The position numbers were made by a program, and so were the translations under genes. This document shows, in pieces, positions 16,870-26,053 of a DNA stretch of 64,000 bases. The first letter of the stretch is position 1. Each line of letters starts with the position of its first letter. The stretch is from Streptomyces sp. NBC_00335 (GTDB lineage: Bacteria > Actinomycetota > Actinomycetes > Streptomycetales > Streptomycetaceae): contig NZ_CP108006.1 in the NCBI RefSeq assembly GCF_036127095.1, positions 744,001 through 808,000 of the forward strand, read 5' to 3'. A model generated the notes under the pieces. That model had not been told where the DNA came from, did no database searches, and worked only from the letters and a program-made list of their open reading frames with translations.

Positions 16870-17760
16870 GTGGCGGCCATCGCACCCGAACGGCCCGAAC
16901 GGCCCGGCCGGGCACCGGAATCGGCGGCCACGGTCATCCTGGCCGGCGGTCACGAGGGCGGCTCCGCGGCAGGCGCCGTGCACACCGGCCGGCCGCTGGC
17001 CGAAGCCGTGCGCGCGGCGCTCGCCGCCTCGCCCGAGCCGGTGTGCGTGGTCCCGATGACGCTGGGGCGCGACCCCGGGCTGATCGCCGACTGCGCCCGC
17101 GCCCTGCGCTGGCTGAGCCGGGAGGAGGGGCCCGGGCGGCTCGTGCTGGCGCCCCCCTTCGCCACCGTGGACCACCTGACCGCGTGGCTGCGTACCGCCG
17201 CCCTCAAGGCGGTGCGCGAGGCGCCCGACACCTCCGCCGTCCTGGTCACCGCGCCCGCGGCGGGTCCCTTCGAGGACGCCGATCTGTTCCGGGTGGCCCG
17301 GCTCGTCCGCCAGTACGGCCACCACCGCTGGGTCGAGGTCGCCTTCGACGGCGGTGACCCCGACCCGGCGGAGGGAGCGGAGCGCTGCCGCCGCCTCGGC
17401 GCGGGCCACATCTCCCTGGTCCGGGCCGCGTTCGCCCCGCCGGCCGAGCTTCCGGCCGGGGTCCTGGACACCGGTCCGCTGCTGTCCGACGCGGCGATCG
17501 CCCAGGTCGTACGGGCCCGCGCGCAGGAGGCGCTGCACCGGCTGGCCCACGGGCAGGACGGCGTGGCCGAGGGCCTGGACGCCGAGCACGGGCACGGGTA
17601 CGCGCACTCCCACGGCCCGGGCGGCGACCACGACCACGACCACGCGGACGCGGACCCCGACCACACGCACGCGCACGCAGACGGACACGGACACGGCGAG
17701 AGCCACCGCCGCGCGCACGGCCGGGATCACGGCCACCCGCACGGCCATTCCCCCCACTGA
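16870..17760 (+). CDS. CbiX/SirB-like chelatase with His-rich tail, putative nickel-handling protein of the urease operon
   Basis: A protein of 296 residues inserted between ureA and ureB. Residues 20-225 resemble a CbiX/sirohydrochlorin-chelatase fold ([49 protein letters not shown]). The last ~58 residues carry about 19 His, many as HxH, with Asp and Gly: a metal-binding tail like that of UreE, HypB or SlyD. No ureE is present in the operon, so this protein is the best candidate for nickel storage or delivery to the UreDFG complex. That role is inference. GTG 16870 follows the ureA stop by 3 bp. Confidence 0.8.
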   Translation: MAAIAPERPERPGRAPESAATVILAGGHEGGSAAGAVHTGRPLAEAVRAALAASPEPVCVVPMTLGRDPGLIADCARALRWLSREEGPGRLVLAPPFATVDHLTAWLRTAALKAVREAPDTSAVLVTAPAAGPFEDADLFRVARLVRQYGHHRWVEVAFDGGDPDPAEGAERCRRLGAGHISLVRAAFAPPAELPAGVLDTGPLLSDAAIAQVVRARAQEALHRLAHGQDGVAEGLDAEHGHGYAHSHGPGGDHDHDHADADPDHTHAHADGHGHGESHRRAHGRDHGHPHGHSPH

Positions 17761-17783
17761 TCCGAAGGAAGGGAAGTACCACC

Positions 17784-18341
17784 ATGTCAGGTGGCGCCAC
17801 ATACCTTTACGGCGAAGGCACCGTAGAGATCAACGCCGGCCGGCGCAAGGCCAAGGTATCCGTCTCCAACACCGGCGACCGTGCCATCCAGGTCGGCTCG
17901 CACTACCACTTCTTCGAGGTCAACCGAGCCCTCGACTTCGACCGCAACGCCGCCTACGGCATGCACCTCGACCTCCCCGCCGGCACCGGCGTCCGCTTCG
18001 AGCCGGGCGACACCCGCGAGGTCGAACTCACCGCGTACAGCGGCCACGGCCGGCTGATCGGCTTCAGCTCGCTGACCAACGGCGGCCTCGGCTCCACCGA
18101 CACCCGCATCCGCGCCATGAACCGCGCCGTCGAGCTCGGATTCCTGGGAGCCCGCGTGGAGTCGGCGCAGCAGGCCGCGGCCGCGCAGGCGGCCTCACCG
18201 GCCGTGGCGGCCACGGCGAAGCCGTCCCCGAAGTCCGCGGCCAAACCTGCCGCCAAGCCCGCTGCCAAGCCCGCCGCCAAGGCACCCGCCAAGACTGCGG
18301 CCGCCAAGAAGGCCAAGACCTCCAAGAAGGGCGACAAGTAG
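17784..18341 (+). CDS. ureB: Urease beta subunit with histone-H1-like C-terminal tail
   Basis: Residues 1-126 form a normal beta subunit ([59 protein letters not shown]). The remaining ~59 residues are an Ala/Lys/Pro-rich tail with AAKP repeats ending in [12 protein letters not shown], about 13 Lys and no acidic residue until the end. Ordinary UreB proteins are 100-130 residues, so this is an unusual extension. It may bind nucleic acid, polyphosphate or membranes, or alter assembly. The ATG has GGAAGGGAAG upstream, and ureC begins 3 bases after its stop. Confidence 0.95.
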   Translation: MSGGATYLYGEGTVEINAGRRKAKVSVSNTGDRAIQVGSHYHFFEVNRALDFDRNAAYGMHLDLPAGTGVRFEPGDTREVELTAYSGHGRLIGFSSLTNGGLGSTDTRIRAMNRAVELGFLGARVESAQQAAAAQAASPAVAATAKPSPKSAAKPAAKPAAKPAAKAPAKTAAAKKAKTSKKGDK

Positions 18342-18343
18342 AG

Positions 18344-20068
18344 ATGGCTGTCCTGAGCCGCAAGCAGTACACCGACCTGTTCGGGCCGACCGTCGGCGAC
18401 CGCTTCCACCTGGCGGACACCAACCTGATCGTCGAGGTCGAGAAGGACCACAACGAGGGCCACTACGGCGACGAGGCCGTCTACGGCGGCGGCAAGGGCA
18501 TCCGCGACGGCATGGCGCAGGACCCGCAGGCCACGAACCTGCAGGGGGCCCTGGACCTGGTCATCACCAACGTGGTCGTCATGGACGCGATCCTGGGTGT
18601 GGTCAAGGGCGACCTCGGCATCAAGGACGGCTTCATCGCGGGTCTCGGCAAGGCCGGCAACCCGCACACGCAGTCCGGGGTGCACCCCAAGCTGGTCATC
18701 GGGCCCGGCACCGAGGTGATCTCGGGCGAACACATGATCGCCACGGCCGGCGGCATCGACACGCACATCCACTTCATCTCCCCGCAGCAGGCCGAGCACG
18801 GCCTGTCCAACGGCATCACCACCCTCATCGGCGGCGGCACCGGCCCCTCCGACGGCACCAACGGCACCACGTGCACCCCGGGTCCGTGGAACATCGGCCG
18901 GATGTACCAGGCGGTCGAGGACCTGCCGGTCAACGTCGGCCTGCTGGGCAAGGGCAACGGCTCACTGCCGGAAGCGCTGATCGAGCAGGTCGAGGCGGGC
19001 GTCTGCGGCCTGAAGGTGCACGAGGACTGGGGCACCACCCCGGCCGCGCTCAGCAAGGCCCTCGACGTGGCCGACGCCTACGACGTGCAGGTCGCGGTGC
19101 ACACGGACACCCTGAACGAGTCCGGTTTCTTCGAGGACACCCGCTCGGCCATCGACGGGCGCACCATCCACACCTTCCACACCGAGGGCGCGGGCGGCGG
19201 TCACGCCCCCGACATCATGCGGGTGGCCGGCGAGCCCAACGTCCTGCCGTCCTCCACCAACCCGACGCTGCCGTACACGGTGAACTCGGTCGACGAGCTG
19301 CTCGACATGGTGATGGTCTGTCACCACCTGTCGCACGACATTCCGGAGGACGTCTCCTTCGCGGATTCGCGCGTGCGCGCCGAGACGATCGCCGCCGAGA
19401 CCGTGCTGCACGACGAGGGGGTCATCTCGATCTTCTCCTCCGACTCCCAGGCCATGGGCCGCATCGGCGAGTCCTGGACCCGCGCCTTCCAGACCGCGCA
19501 CCACTGCAAGGACCAGCGCGGCAAGCTCGACGGGGACACCGAGCGCAACGACAACTTCCGCGCCCTGCGCTACCTCGCCAAGATCACGATCAACCCGGCG
19601 ATCGCCTCGGGTACCGCCGAGCACATCGGCTCCCTGGAGACCGGCAAGCTCGCCGACATCGTGCTGTGGCCGATCGGCTCCTTCGCCGCCAAGCCGAAGA
19701 TGGTCATCAAGGGCGGGCTGATCAACTGGGCGCTGATGGGCGACCCGAACGCCTCGCTCCCGACCCCGCAACCGGTCTACTACCGGCCGATGTTCGGCGC
19801 GTACGGCAAGGCCAAGCAGGCCACCCGGGTCTCCTTCATGTCGCAGGCCGCGATCGATCTCGGCGTACCGCAGAAGCTGGGCCTGGACAGCAAGGTCCTG
19901 CCGGTCCGGCACTGCCGCACCGTCGGCAAGCAGCACATGGTCCGCAACGACGCCCTCCCGGTCATCGCCGTCGACCCGGAAACCTACAAGGTCACCCTCG
20001 ACGGGGTGCCGGCCACCATCGAGCCGGCCCGCGAACTGCCCCTGAACCACCTGTTCTACCTGGCATGA
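18344..20068 (+). CDS. ureC: Urease alpha (catalytic) subunit
   Basis: A protein of 574 residues, full length for UreC. All active-site residues are present: nickel ligands H141 and H143 (DTHIHF), carbamylated lysine K224 (GLKVHEDWG), H253 (AVHTDTLNE), H279 ([10 protein letters not shown]) and D367 (SSDSQAMGR), and the mobile-flap Cys C326 (MVCHHL). It should therefore be a working di-nickel urease. Its TGA overlaps the ureF ATG (ATGA). Confidence 0.98.
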   Translation: MAVLSRKQYTDLFGPTVGDRFHLADTNLIVEVEKDHNEGHYGDEAVYGGGKGIRDGMAQDPQATNLQGALDLVITNVVVMDAILGVVKGDLGIKDGFIAGLGKAGNPHTQSGVHPKLVIGPGTEVISGEHMIATAGGIDTHIHFISPQQAEHGLSNGITTLIGGGTGPSDGTNGTTCTPGPWNIGRMYQAVEDLPVNVGLLGKGNGSLPEALIEQVEAGVCGLKVHEDWGTTPAALSKALDVADAYDVQVAVHTDTLNESGFFEDTRSAIDGRTIHTFHTEGAGGGHAPDIMRVAGEPNVLPSSTNPTLPYTVNSVDELLDMVMVCHHLSHDIPEDVSFADSRVRAETIAAETVLHDEGVISIFSSDSQAMGRIGESWTRAFQTAHHCKDQRGKLDGDTERNDNFRALRYLAKITINPAIASGTAEHIGSLETGKLADIVLWPIGSFAAKPKMVIKGGLINWALMGDPNASLPTPQPVYYRPMFGAYGKAKQATRVSFMSQAAIDLGVPQKLGLDSKVLPVRHCRTVGKQHMVRNDALPVIAVDPETYKVTLDGVPATIEPARELPLNHLFYLA

Positions 20069-20796
20069 GCGCTGCCGCCAACGCCCCCGTGGTCAGCCCC
20101 GCGGCCGTGACGCCGGTACAGGCCCTGCTGGTCAGCCTCCAGCTCACCGACTCGGCCTTCCCCAGCGGCTTCTACACCCTCTCCCACGGCCTGGAGGGCT
20201 ACGCCCAGGCCAAGGCCGTGACCCCCGAGGGCGTGCCGGTCCTGCTGGCCGACCTGCTGCGGCATGCGGTGGGGCCTTCCGACGCCACCGCGCTGGCGCT
20301 GGCCCACCGGGCCGCGCTGGCCGGTGACTGGGAGGCCCTGGCCGAGACCGACCAGCGGCTGAACGCGGCCAAGCTGAACGAGGGGCTGCGCCGCGCCGCC
20401 ACCCGCACCGGCCGCCAGCTGCTGGACCTGGCCCGCGAGTGCGTGGGCGGCGAGCCGCTGGAACGGTACGCGGAGCTCGTGGCCGCCAAGCGGGCTCCCG
20501 GCTCGCAGGCGGTGGCCGCCGGGGTCGCGTACGCGGCCGCCGGCGTCCCGGCCGAACAGGCTGTCGTGAGCGACCTGTTCGCCTATTCGGCGAGCTTCAC
20601 CGGGGCCGCGCTGCGGCTGCGGCTCACCGACCACCGCAAGGCGCAGGTGGTGCTGCGCGCGATCGCACCCGTCATCGAGGAGGTGGCGGGCGCGGCCCTG
20701 CGCCGTGAAATCTGCGATCTCGGCGGGTGCGTTCCGATGGCCGATGTGATGTCGGGCCGTCACGAGCGGGCCGAGGCACGGCTGTTCGCGACGTAG
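20065..20796 (+). CDS. ureF: Urease accessory protein UreF
   Basis: A protein of 243 residues, all-helical, with [24 protein letters not shown] near residue 25, which is the UreF signature, and [15 protein letters not shown] later. UreF bridges UreD and UreG and gates GTP-driven nickel insertion. Its start overlaps the ureC stop, so translation is coupled. Confidence 0.94.
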   Translation: MSAAANAPVVSPAAVTPVQALLVSLQLTDSAFPSGFYTLSHGLEGYAQAKAVTPEGVPVLLADLLRHAVGPSDATALALAHRAALAGDWEALAETDQRLNAAKLNEGLRRAATRTGRQLLDLARECVGGEPLERYAELVAAKRAPGSQAVAAGVAYAAAGVPAEQAVVSDLFAYSASFTGAALRLRLTDHRKAQVVLRAIAPVIEEVAGAALRREICDLGGCVPMADVMSGRHERAEARLFAT

Positions 20797-20842
20797 CCCC
20801 TGCCCCACTCCCTTTCATCAAGCTGTCTTTTACTGAAGGTGT

Positions 20843-21475
20843 GTGACTTTGATGACCGAGGACAACGTCCTGCGCGTCGGCATCGGCGGCCCCGTCGGCT
20901 CCGGCAAGACGGCGCTGATCGAGGCCCTGGTGCCGGTGCTCATCGCACGCGGCCACCGGCCCGCCGTGATCACGAACGACATCTACACGCAGGAGGACGC
21001 CCGCCAGGTCCGCCGCACCCTGGCCGGGGTGCTCGACCCCGAGCGCGTCGTGGGCGTGGAGACCGGCGCGTGCCCGCACACCGCCGTGCGCGACGACCCG
21101 ACCATGAACCTGGCCGCGGGCGCCGAGATGCTGGAGCGGTTCCCCGATGTCGACACCCTGCTCTACGAGTCGGGCGGCGACAACCTCACCCTCACCTTCA
21201 GCCCGGTCCTGGTCGACCTCTTCCTCTTCGTCCTGGACACCGCCGAGGGCGAGAAGATGCCCCGCAAGCGCGGTCCGGGCATCACCGAGTCCGACATGCT
21301 CGTGATCAACAAGATCGACATCGCCCAGTACGTCCGCTGCGACATCAACGTCATGGAGTCCGACGCGCACCGCGTGCGCGAGGGGCGCCCCGTGGTCCTG
21401 ACCAACTGCCTCACCGGGCAGGGCCTGGAGGACGTGGCCACCTTCATCGACTCCTTCCGCCGGGTGCCGGCGTGA
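20843..21475 (+). CDS. ureG: Urease accessory GTPase UreG
   Basis: A SIMIBI-class GTPase of about 210 residues. The P-loop GIGGPVGSGKTAL lies at residue ~13, followed by ITNDIYTQEDA, the ETGACPH metal-binding Cys-Pro-His motif and LVINKIDIAQYV. Unlike many actinobacterial UreG proteins it has no His-rich N-terminal extension, which fits the idea that the His-rich CbiX-like protein supplies nickel binding. GTG 20843 is followed by in-frame ATG 20852; either could be the start. The end overlaps ureD (GTGA). Confidence 0.95.
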   Translation: MTLMTEDNVLRVGIGGPVGSGKTALIEALVPVLIARGHRPAVITNDIYTQEDARQVRRTLAGVLDPERVVGVETGACPHTAVRDDPTMNLAAGAEMLERFPDVDTLLYESGGDNLTLTFSPVLVDLFLFVLDTAEGEKMPRKRGPGITESDMLVINKIDIAQYVRCDINVMESDAHRVREGRPVVLTNCLTGQGLEDVATFIDSFRRVPA

Positions 21476-22476
21476 GCGTGGTGGCCGACCCGCCCCACAC
21501 GCCGCCCCGCGGCCCCCTGCCGCCCGCACGCCTGGAGGCCGCGCACTACGAACCGCCGCGCGTCCCCCTGGAGGTCCTGCGGCACTCCTCGGTGCCCGAC
21601 ACCCTCGGTGTCGGGCGCCCCGGCAAGGTCGGCCTGCTGGAGCTGGCCTTCGAGCGGGTCGGCGACCGGACCGAGCTGGTGCGGCACTACCAGAAGTCCC
21701 CGCTCCAGATCATGCGGCCGCTCTACTTCGACCCGCACCGCCCCGACCTGCCCATCACCTTCCTGATGTCCACGGGCGGCGGGGTCATCCAGGCCGACCG
21801 GCTGCGCACCGACCTGTCCTTCGGTCCCGGCGCCTCGGGGCACGTGACCACCCAGGCGGCCACCAAGGTCTACCGGATGGAGCACGACTACGCCGTCGCC
21901 CAGACCTTCCTGACCGCCGGCCCGGACGCGTACGTCGAATACCTGCCGGACCCGGTCATCCCCTACGTCGATTCCCGGTTCTACCAGCGCACGGTCATCA
22001 CCGCCGACCCCACCGCCACCGTGCTGGCGAGCGAGACCGTCCTGTCCGGCCGGCTCGCGCACGGAGAGCGCAACGCCTATCAGGTCTTCGCGTCCGACTT
22101 CGAACTGCGCAGGCCGGGCGGTGAGTTGGTGGCGCTGGACACCGTACGGCTGGAGCCCGGCGGGGCCGGGAGGTCCGATGGGTCCGAGGGCTGCTCCGTC
22201 GACGGCCCCGCCGTACTGGCCGGTCGTTCCGTGATGGCCTGCTTCTTCGCGGTCAGCCCGCTCGCCCCCGCCCGCGAGCTCGCCGACCTGCTGCACGAGG
22301 CCCTGGCCGGCCGCGGTCTCCCGTACGGGGTCAGCGTGCTGCCGCAGGACTGCGGGGCCTGGGTGCGGGTGCTCGGCGAGCACACCGAACCCGTGACCCT
22401 GGCGCTCGGGGCCGCCTGGGACGCGGTGCGGCGCAGGCTGATCGGCGTACCCGCCCCGGACCTGCGCAAGACCTGA
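21472..22476 (+). CDS. ureD: Urease accessory protein UreD (UreH)
   Basis: A protein of 334 residues with the UreD core: LMSTGGGVIQADRLRTDLSFG, ATKVYRMEHDYAV, YVEYLPDPVIPYVDSRFYQ and a C-terminal RRLIGVPAPDLRKT. UreD docks on apo-urease and passes nickel from UreG. The first ~45 residues are a Pro-rich extension. It is the last urease gene; two ammonium transporters follow 47 bp later. Confidence 0.93.
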   Translation: MSVVADPPHTPPRGPLPPARLEAAHYEPPRVPLEVLRHSSVPDTLGVGRPGKVGLLELAFERVGDRTELVRHYQKSPLQIMRPLYFDPHRPDLPITFLMSTGGGVIQADRLRTDLSFGPGASGHVTTQAATKVYRMEHDYAVAQTFLTAGPDAYVEYLPDPVIPYVDSRFYQRTVITADPTATVLASETVLSGRLAHGERNAYQVFASDFELRRPGGELVALDTVRLEPGGAGRSDGSEGCSVDGPAVLAGRSVMACFFAVSPLAPARELADLLHEALAGRGLPYGVSVLPQDCGAWVRVLGEHTEPVTLALGAAWDAVRRRLIGVPAPDLRKT

Positions 22477-22523
22477 ACTCCTCACCCCCTCCAGCCCGTT
22501 CACGACCAGAGAGAGCTCCACAC

Positions 22524-23897
22524 ATGCCCAGTGGCTACGACACGGGTAATACCGCCTGGATGATGGCGAGCACCGCCATGGTGCTGCTGATGACCCCCGG
22601 CCTCGCCTTCTTCTACGGGGGCATGGTCAAGACCAAGCACGTGCTGGTGATGCTCAAGATGAGCTTCGCCTGCCTGTCGCTGGTGACCATCTTGTGGGTC
22701 GCGGTCGGCTACTCCCTCGCCTTCGGCAAGGACTCCGGCGGCGGCATGATCGGCAATCTCGACCACGCCTTCTTCCGGGGCATCGGGATGGACTCCCTGC
22801 ACGGCTCCATCCCGACCGTGATCTTCGCCTGCTTCCAGATGTCCTTCGCGATCATCACGGTGGCGCTGATCAGCGGCTCGATCGCGGGCCGCGCCACCAT
22901 GAAGGGGTGGCTGGTCTTCGTCGTCGCCTGGACGATGCTGGTGTATGTGCCCACCGCGCACTGGGTGTTCGCCCCCGACGGCTGGATCAACAAGTCCCTG
23001 GGCGCGCTCGACTACGCCGGCGGCCTGCCGGTCGAGCTCAGCTCCGGCGCCTCGGGGCTCGCGGTGGCCATCGTGCTGCGCAAGCGCAAGGACTTCGAGC
23101 GCGAGACGATCCGCCCGCACAACCTGCCCCTGGTCATCATCGGTCTGGCGCTGCTGTGGTTCGGCTGGTTCGGTTTCAACGCGGGCTCCGCCCTGCAGGT
23201 CGAGGGCAGTGCCCCGACCACCTTCTTCAACACCCAACTGGCCGCCGCGGGCGCGATGATCGGCTGGCCGATCATCGAGAAGTGGCGCCTGGGCCACGTG
23301 GAGATGCTGGGTGTGGCTTCGGCGGCGGTCGCCGGCATGGTGGCCATCACCCCGGCCTGCGGCGAGGTGTCCCCGCTCGGCGCGCTGATCATCGGATTCA
23401 CCGCCGGTGTGGTCTGCTGCTTCGCCATCAACATGAAGTTCAAGATCGGCGTCGACGACACCCTCGACGTGGTCGGCGTGCACGGCTGGGGCGGCATCGT
23501 CGGTGTGCTCTCCATCGGCTTCTTCGCCACGGCCGCGATGAGCGGCAAGAAGGGCCTCTTCTACGGGGGCGGCCTCGACCTGCTCTGGCGTCAGGCGGTC
23601 GCCGTCCTGGCCGTCGGCTCCTTCGCCTTCGCCATGACCTGGCTCATCGCCAAGGTGATCGACAAGGCCGTCGGCTTCCGCGCCTCCGAGGAGTACGAGA
23701 ACGTACCCGGCCGGGACGAGGAGGTCGCCTACGACAACGAGACCCTGGACGAGATCCGCGACCGGATCGGCGGGGCCGCGGCCGGGGCCCGGGAGCCCGC
23801 CGCGGTGGGCGCCTCACAGGCCGCGGCGGAGCAGCAGGACGCCGAACTGCTCGCCGAGATCGTATCCGTGCTGGACCGACGAGAGCGTGACAAGTGA
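22524..23897 (+). CDS. amt: Ammonium transporter (Amt/Mep family), first copy
   Basis: A membrane protein of 457 residues with eleven predicted transmembrane helices (AFFYGGMVKTKHVLVMLK, GWFGFNAGSALQ, VGVHGWGGIVG). The second pore His is kept (H320), but the first twin-His position is Glu (E171, in PVELSSGASG) where E. coli AmtB has His168. The same His-to-Glu change occurs in fungal Mep1/Mep3-type proteins. The ~65-residue cytoplasmic tail is acidic. No glnK is adjacent. As part of the urease operon it may recapture or balance ammonia made from urea. Confidence 0.93.
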   Translation: MPSGYDTGNTAWMMASTAMVLLMTPGLAFFYGGMVKTKHVLVMLKMSFACLSLVTILWVAVGYSLAFGKDSGGGMIGNLDHAFFRGIGMDSLHGSIPTVIFACFQMSFAIITVALISGSIAGRATMKGWLVFVVAWTMLVYVPTAHWVFAPDGWINKSLGALDYAGGLPVELSSGASGLAVAIVLRKRKDFERETIRPHNLPLVIIGLALLWFGWFGFNAGSALQVEGSAPTTFFNTQLAAAGAMIGWPIIEKWRLGHVEMLGVASAAVAGMVAITPACGEVSPLGALIIGFTAGVVCCFAINMKFKIGVDDTLDVVGVHGWGGIVGVLSIGFFATAAMSGKKGLFYGGGLDLLWRQAVAVLAVGSFAFAMTWLIAKVIDKAVGFRASEEYENVPGRDEEVAYDNETLDEIRDRIGGAAAGAREPAAVGASQAAAEQQDAELLAEIVSVLDRRERDK

Positions 23898-25306
23898 CCG
23901 CCCACACGATTGCCACCGACGTACCGGCGGTCTGGGCCGCACCCGCCGTCGCCGACTCCGGCAACGCGGCCTGGCTGATGATGGCCACGGCCCTGGTGCT
24001 GCTGATGGCCCCCGGAGTGGCCTTCTTCTACGGCGGCATGGTCCGCACCGGCCAGATCGTCGCCATGCTCAAGATGATCTTCTTCTGCATGGTGATCGTC
24101 ACCGTGCTCTGGTTCGCGATCGGCTACTCCCTGGCCTTCGGCCCCGACGCCGGCGGGCTCGGCGTCATCGGCACGCTCGACCACGCCTTCCTGCGCGGGA
24201 TCGATGCCGGTTCGCTGACCGGCTCCGTGCCCACGGTCACCTTCGTGGTCTTCCACCTGTCCTTCGCCGTGGTCACCGTGGCCCTGATCGCCGGCTCCAT
24301 CGCGGGCCGAGCGAAGATGGGCGGCTGGATCGCCTTCGTCATCGCGTGGACCCTGCTGGTCTACATCCCCATGGCGCACTGGGTGTTCGACCCGGCCGGC
24401 TGGGTCGCCAAGCAGCTCGGCGCCGTCGACTTCTCCGGCGGCACCGTCGTGGAGATCGGATCGGGAGCCGCCGGACTCGCCCTCGCCATCGTCGCGGGCA
24501 AGCGCGCGGACTTCGACCGCCAGGGCATCCGCCCGCACAACCTGCCGCTCGTGGTCATCGGGCTCTCGCTCATGTGGTTCGGCTGGTTCGGCTTCAACAC
24601 CGGCTCCTCCCTGGAGACCCCGGGCGGCGCGGCGATGGCCTTCCTCAACAGCCAGCTCGCGGCGGGCGCGGCGATGGCCGGCTGGGCGGTGACCAGTTGG
24701 TGGCGCACCCGGCAGGTCGGGCTGCTCGACATGTGCATGGGCGCCGTCACGGGCCTGGTCGCCATGACCCCGCTGGCCGGCGGGGTGAGCCCGGTATGGG
24801 CCACCGTCATCGGCTTCCTCGCCGGGCTGAGCTGCGCGTTCGCGATCAGCTGGAAGTACCGGCTGGGCGTGGACGACACGCTGGACGTGGTGGGCATCCA
24901 CGGCTGGGGCGGCATCGTCGGCATGGTCATGGCCGGCCTCTGCGCGACCGGAACCCTGACGGGCCACAAGGGCCTCTTCTACGGCGGCTCCTGGGACCTG
25001 CTGGGCAAGCAGCTCACCGCCACGGTGATCCTCGGCCTGTACTCGTTCGTGATGACCGCACTGATCGGCAAGGCCATCGAGGTCACCATCGGGCTGCGCC
25101 AGCCCGGCGCGATGGTGGAGAAGGAGCAGGCCTACGCCGACGGCCTCTCCGACAGCCTCGACCAGCTGTCGGGCGACGCCTCCCGCGCCAAGGGCTCCGA
25201 GGAGGAGCCGGAGAGCGCCTCCGCCCTGGTCGCCCGGCTGCGCGAGGTCCTGCTGACGGGTGCGCCGGGCGGCGGCGGCCGAAAGGGCGGCGACGACCGC
25301 GGCTGA
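23894..25306 (+). CDS. amt: Ammonium transporter (Amt/Mep family), second copy
   Basis: A paralogue of the gene just upstream (470 residues), coupled to it by a GTGA overlap. It has an extra N-terminal helix (TIATDVPAVWAAPAVADSGN) and a different acidic tail. The twin-His pair again reads Glu (E187, TVVEIGSGAAG) and His (H336, VGIHGWGG). Conserved Amt segments VAFFYGGMVRTGQIVAMLK and FGWFGFNTGSS are intact. Both copies sharing the Glu argues that the change arose before the duplication and is functional. Confidence 0.93.
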   Translation: MTAHTIATDVPAVWAAPAVADSGNAAWLMMATALVLLMAPGVAFFYGGMVRTGQIVAMLKMIFFCMVIVTVLWFAIGYSLAFGPDAGGLGVIGTLDHAFLRGIDAGSLTGSVPTVTFVVFHLSFAVVTVALIAGSIAGRAKMGGWIAFVIAWTLLVYIPMAHWVFDPAGWVAKQLGAVDFSGGTVVEIGSGAAGLALAIVAGKRADFDRQGIRPHNLPLVVIGLSLMWFGWFGFNTGSSLETPGGAAMAFLNSQLAAGAAMAGWAVTSWWRTRQVGLLDMCMGAVTGLVAMTPLAGGVSPVWATVIGFLAGLSCAFAISWKYRLGVDDTLDVVGIHGWGGIVGMVMAGLCATGTLTGHKGLFYGGSWDLLGKQLTATVILGLYSFVMTALIGKAIEVTIGLRQPGAMVEKEQAYADGLSDSLDQLSGDASRAKGSEEEPESASALVARLREVLLTGAPGGGGRKGGDDRG

Positions 25307-25336
25307 ACAGGGTCGCGCGGCCCCACCAGGTGGTCA

Positions 25337-25365
25337 GGCCCCGTCCGCGATGCGCGGACGGGGCC
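25337..25365. terminator. Bidirectional terminator between amt and the universal stress gene
   Basis: A perfect 13-bp stem, GGCCCCGTCCGCG (25337-25349) with CGCGGACGGGGCC (25353-25365), and a 3-base loop. It sits between two convergent genes, 31 bp after the second amt stop and 3 bp before the stress-protein stop. Confidence 0.85.
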
Positions 25366-25368
25366 GGA

Positions 25369-25896
25369 TCACGCGGCCCGCCGGACCAGGTCTCCCGCGT
25401 CCAGGGGCCGCCGCCACACGATGCGGCGGCGTACGGCGTCCAGGTCGGCCCGCAGCGGACCGGGCGGCACGGCCAGCACCGGGCAGGGGGCGTGCGCCAG
25501 GCAGTACCGGGTCACCGAGGGCCGCAGCGCGCGCAGCAGAGGGCGGCGCGGTCCCGTACCCACCACCAGCAGGTCGCCGGGGTCCCGGGCGGCGCCCACC
25601 AGGGCCGCGCCCGGGGTGCCGCGCACCGCCAGCCCGGCCAGGGTCACCCCCGCCGGGGAACCGCCGAAGGCGGTGTCGAGGACCTCCCGCAACCGCTCGA
25701 CCGCCGCGTCCCGCGAGGCCGTGAGCAGCGGGGTCCCTCCCCCGCCGCGCCGGGCGCCCGGGCCGCCGAGCGGCGGCTGCCAGGCCAGTACGACCCACAG
25801 TTCCGCCTCCCGCGCCCGGGCCTCGGCGTGCGCCGCGTGCAATGCCGTCAGGCTCCCGAGGGATCCGTACACCCCCACCACGACTCGTCCCCGCAA
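25369..25896 (-). CDS. Universal stress protein (UspA family)
   Basis: A single-domain protein of 175 residues: VVVGVYGSLGSLTALHAAHAEA at the start and a degenerate nucleotide-loop region VVGTGPRRPLLRALRPSVTRYCLAHAPCPVLAVPPG. The canonical G-2x-G-9x-G-S/T loop is only partly kept and the first-strand Asp of VGVDGS is Tyr, so ATP binding is doubtful. C-terminal ~35 residues are an Arg-rich addition. Monocistronic, convergent with amt. Confidence 0.8.
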   Translation of the reverse strand: MRGRVVVGVYGSLGSLTALHAAHAEARAREAELWVVLAWQPPLGGPGARRGGGGTPLLTASRDAAVERLREVLDTAFGGSPAGVTLAGLAVRGTPGAALVGAARDPGDLLVVGTGPRRPLLRALRPSVTRYCLAHAPCPVLAVPPGPLRADLDAVRRRIVWRRPLDAGDLVRRAA

Positions 25897-25980
25897 GGTG
25901 ACCGTCCTCCCCGTCCGATGCCGCTCCGTCTCCTCGATGGAACGGCGGCGACGGGGCCTTCGGCCCTCCCCCGGCGGACT

Positions 25981-26030
25981 CCTGACGGAGCCCTGACGGG
26001 GAACGCGGCAGCCCTGACGGGTCCCTGACG
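25981..26030. repeat. Four CCTGACG direct repeats upstream of the stress gene
   Basis: CCTGACG(G) occurs at about 25982, 25993, 26014 and 26024 in the short space between the RraA-like stop and the universal stress start. Spacing is near 10-20 bp. It could be a regulator array for the minus-strand stress gene or a simple duplication. Confidence 0.4.
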
Positions 26031-26053
26031 CGGGGGCCCGGCGCCCCGCGGGT

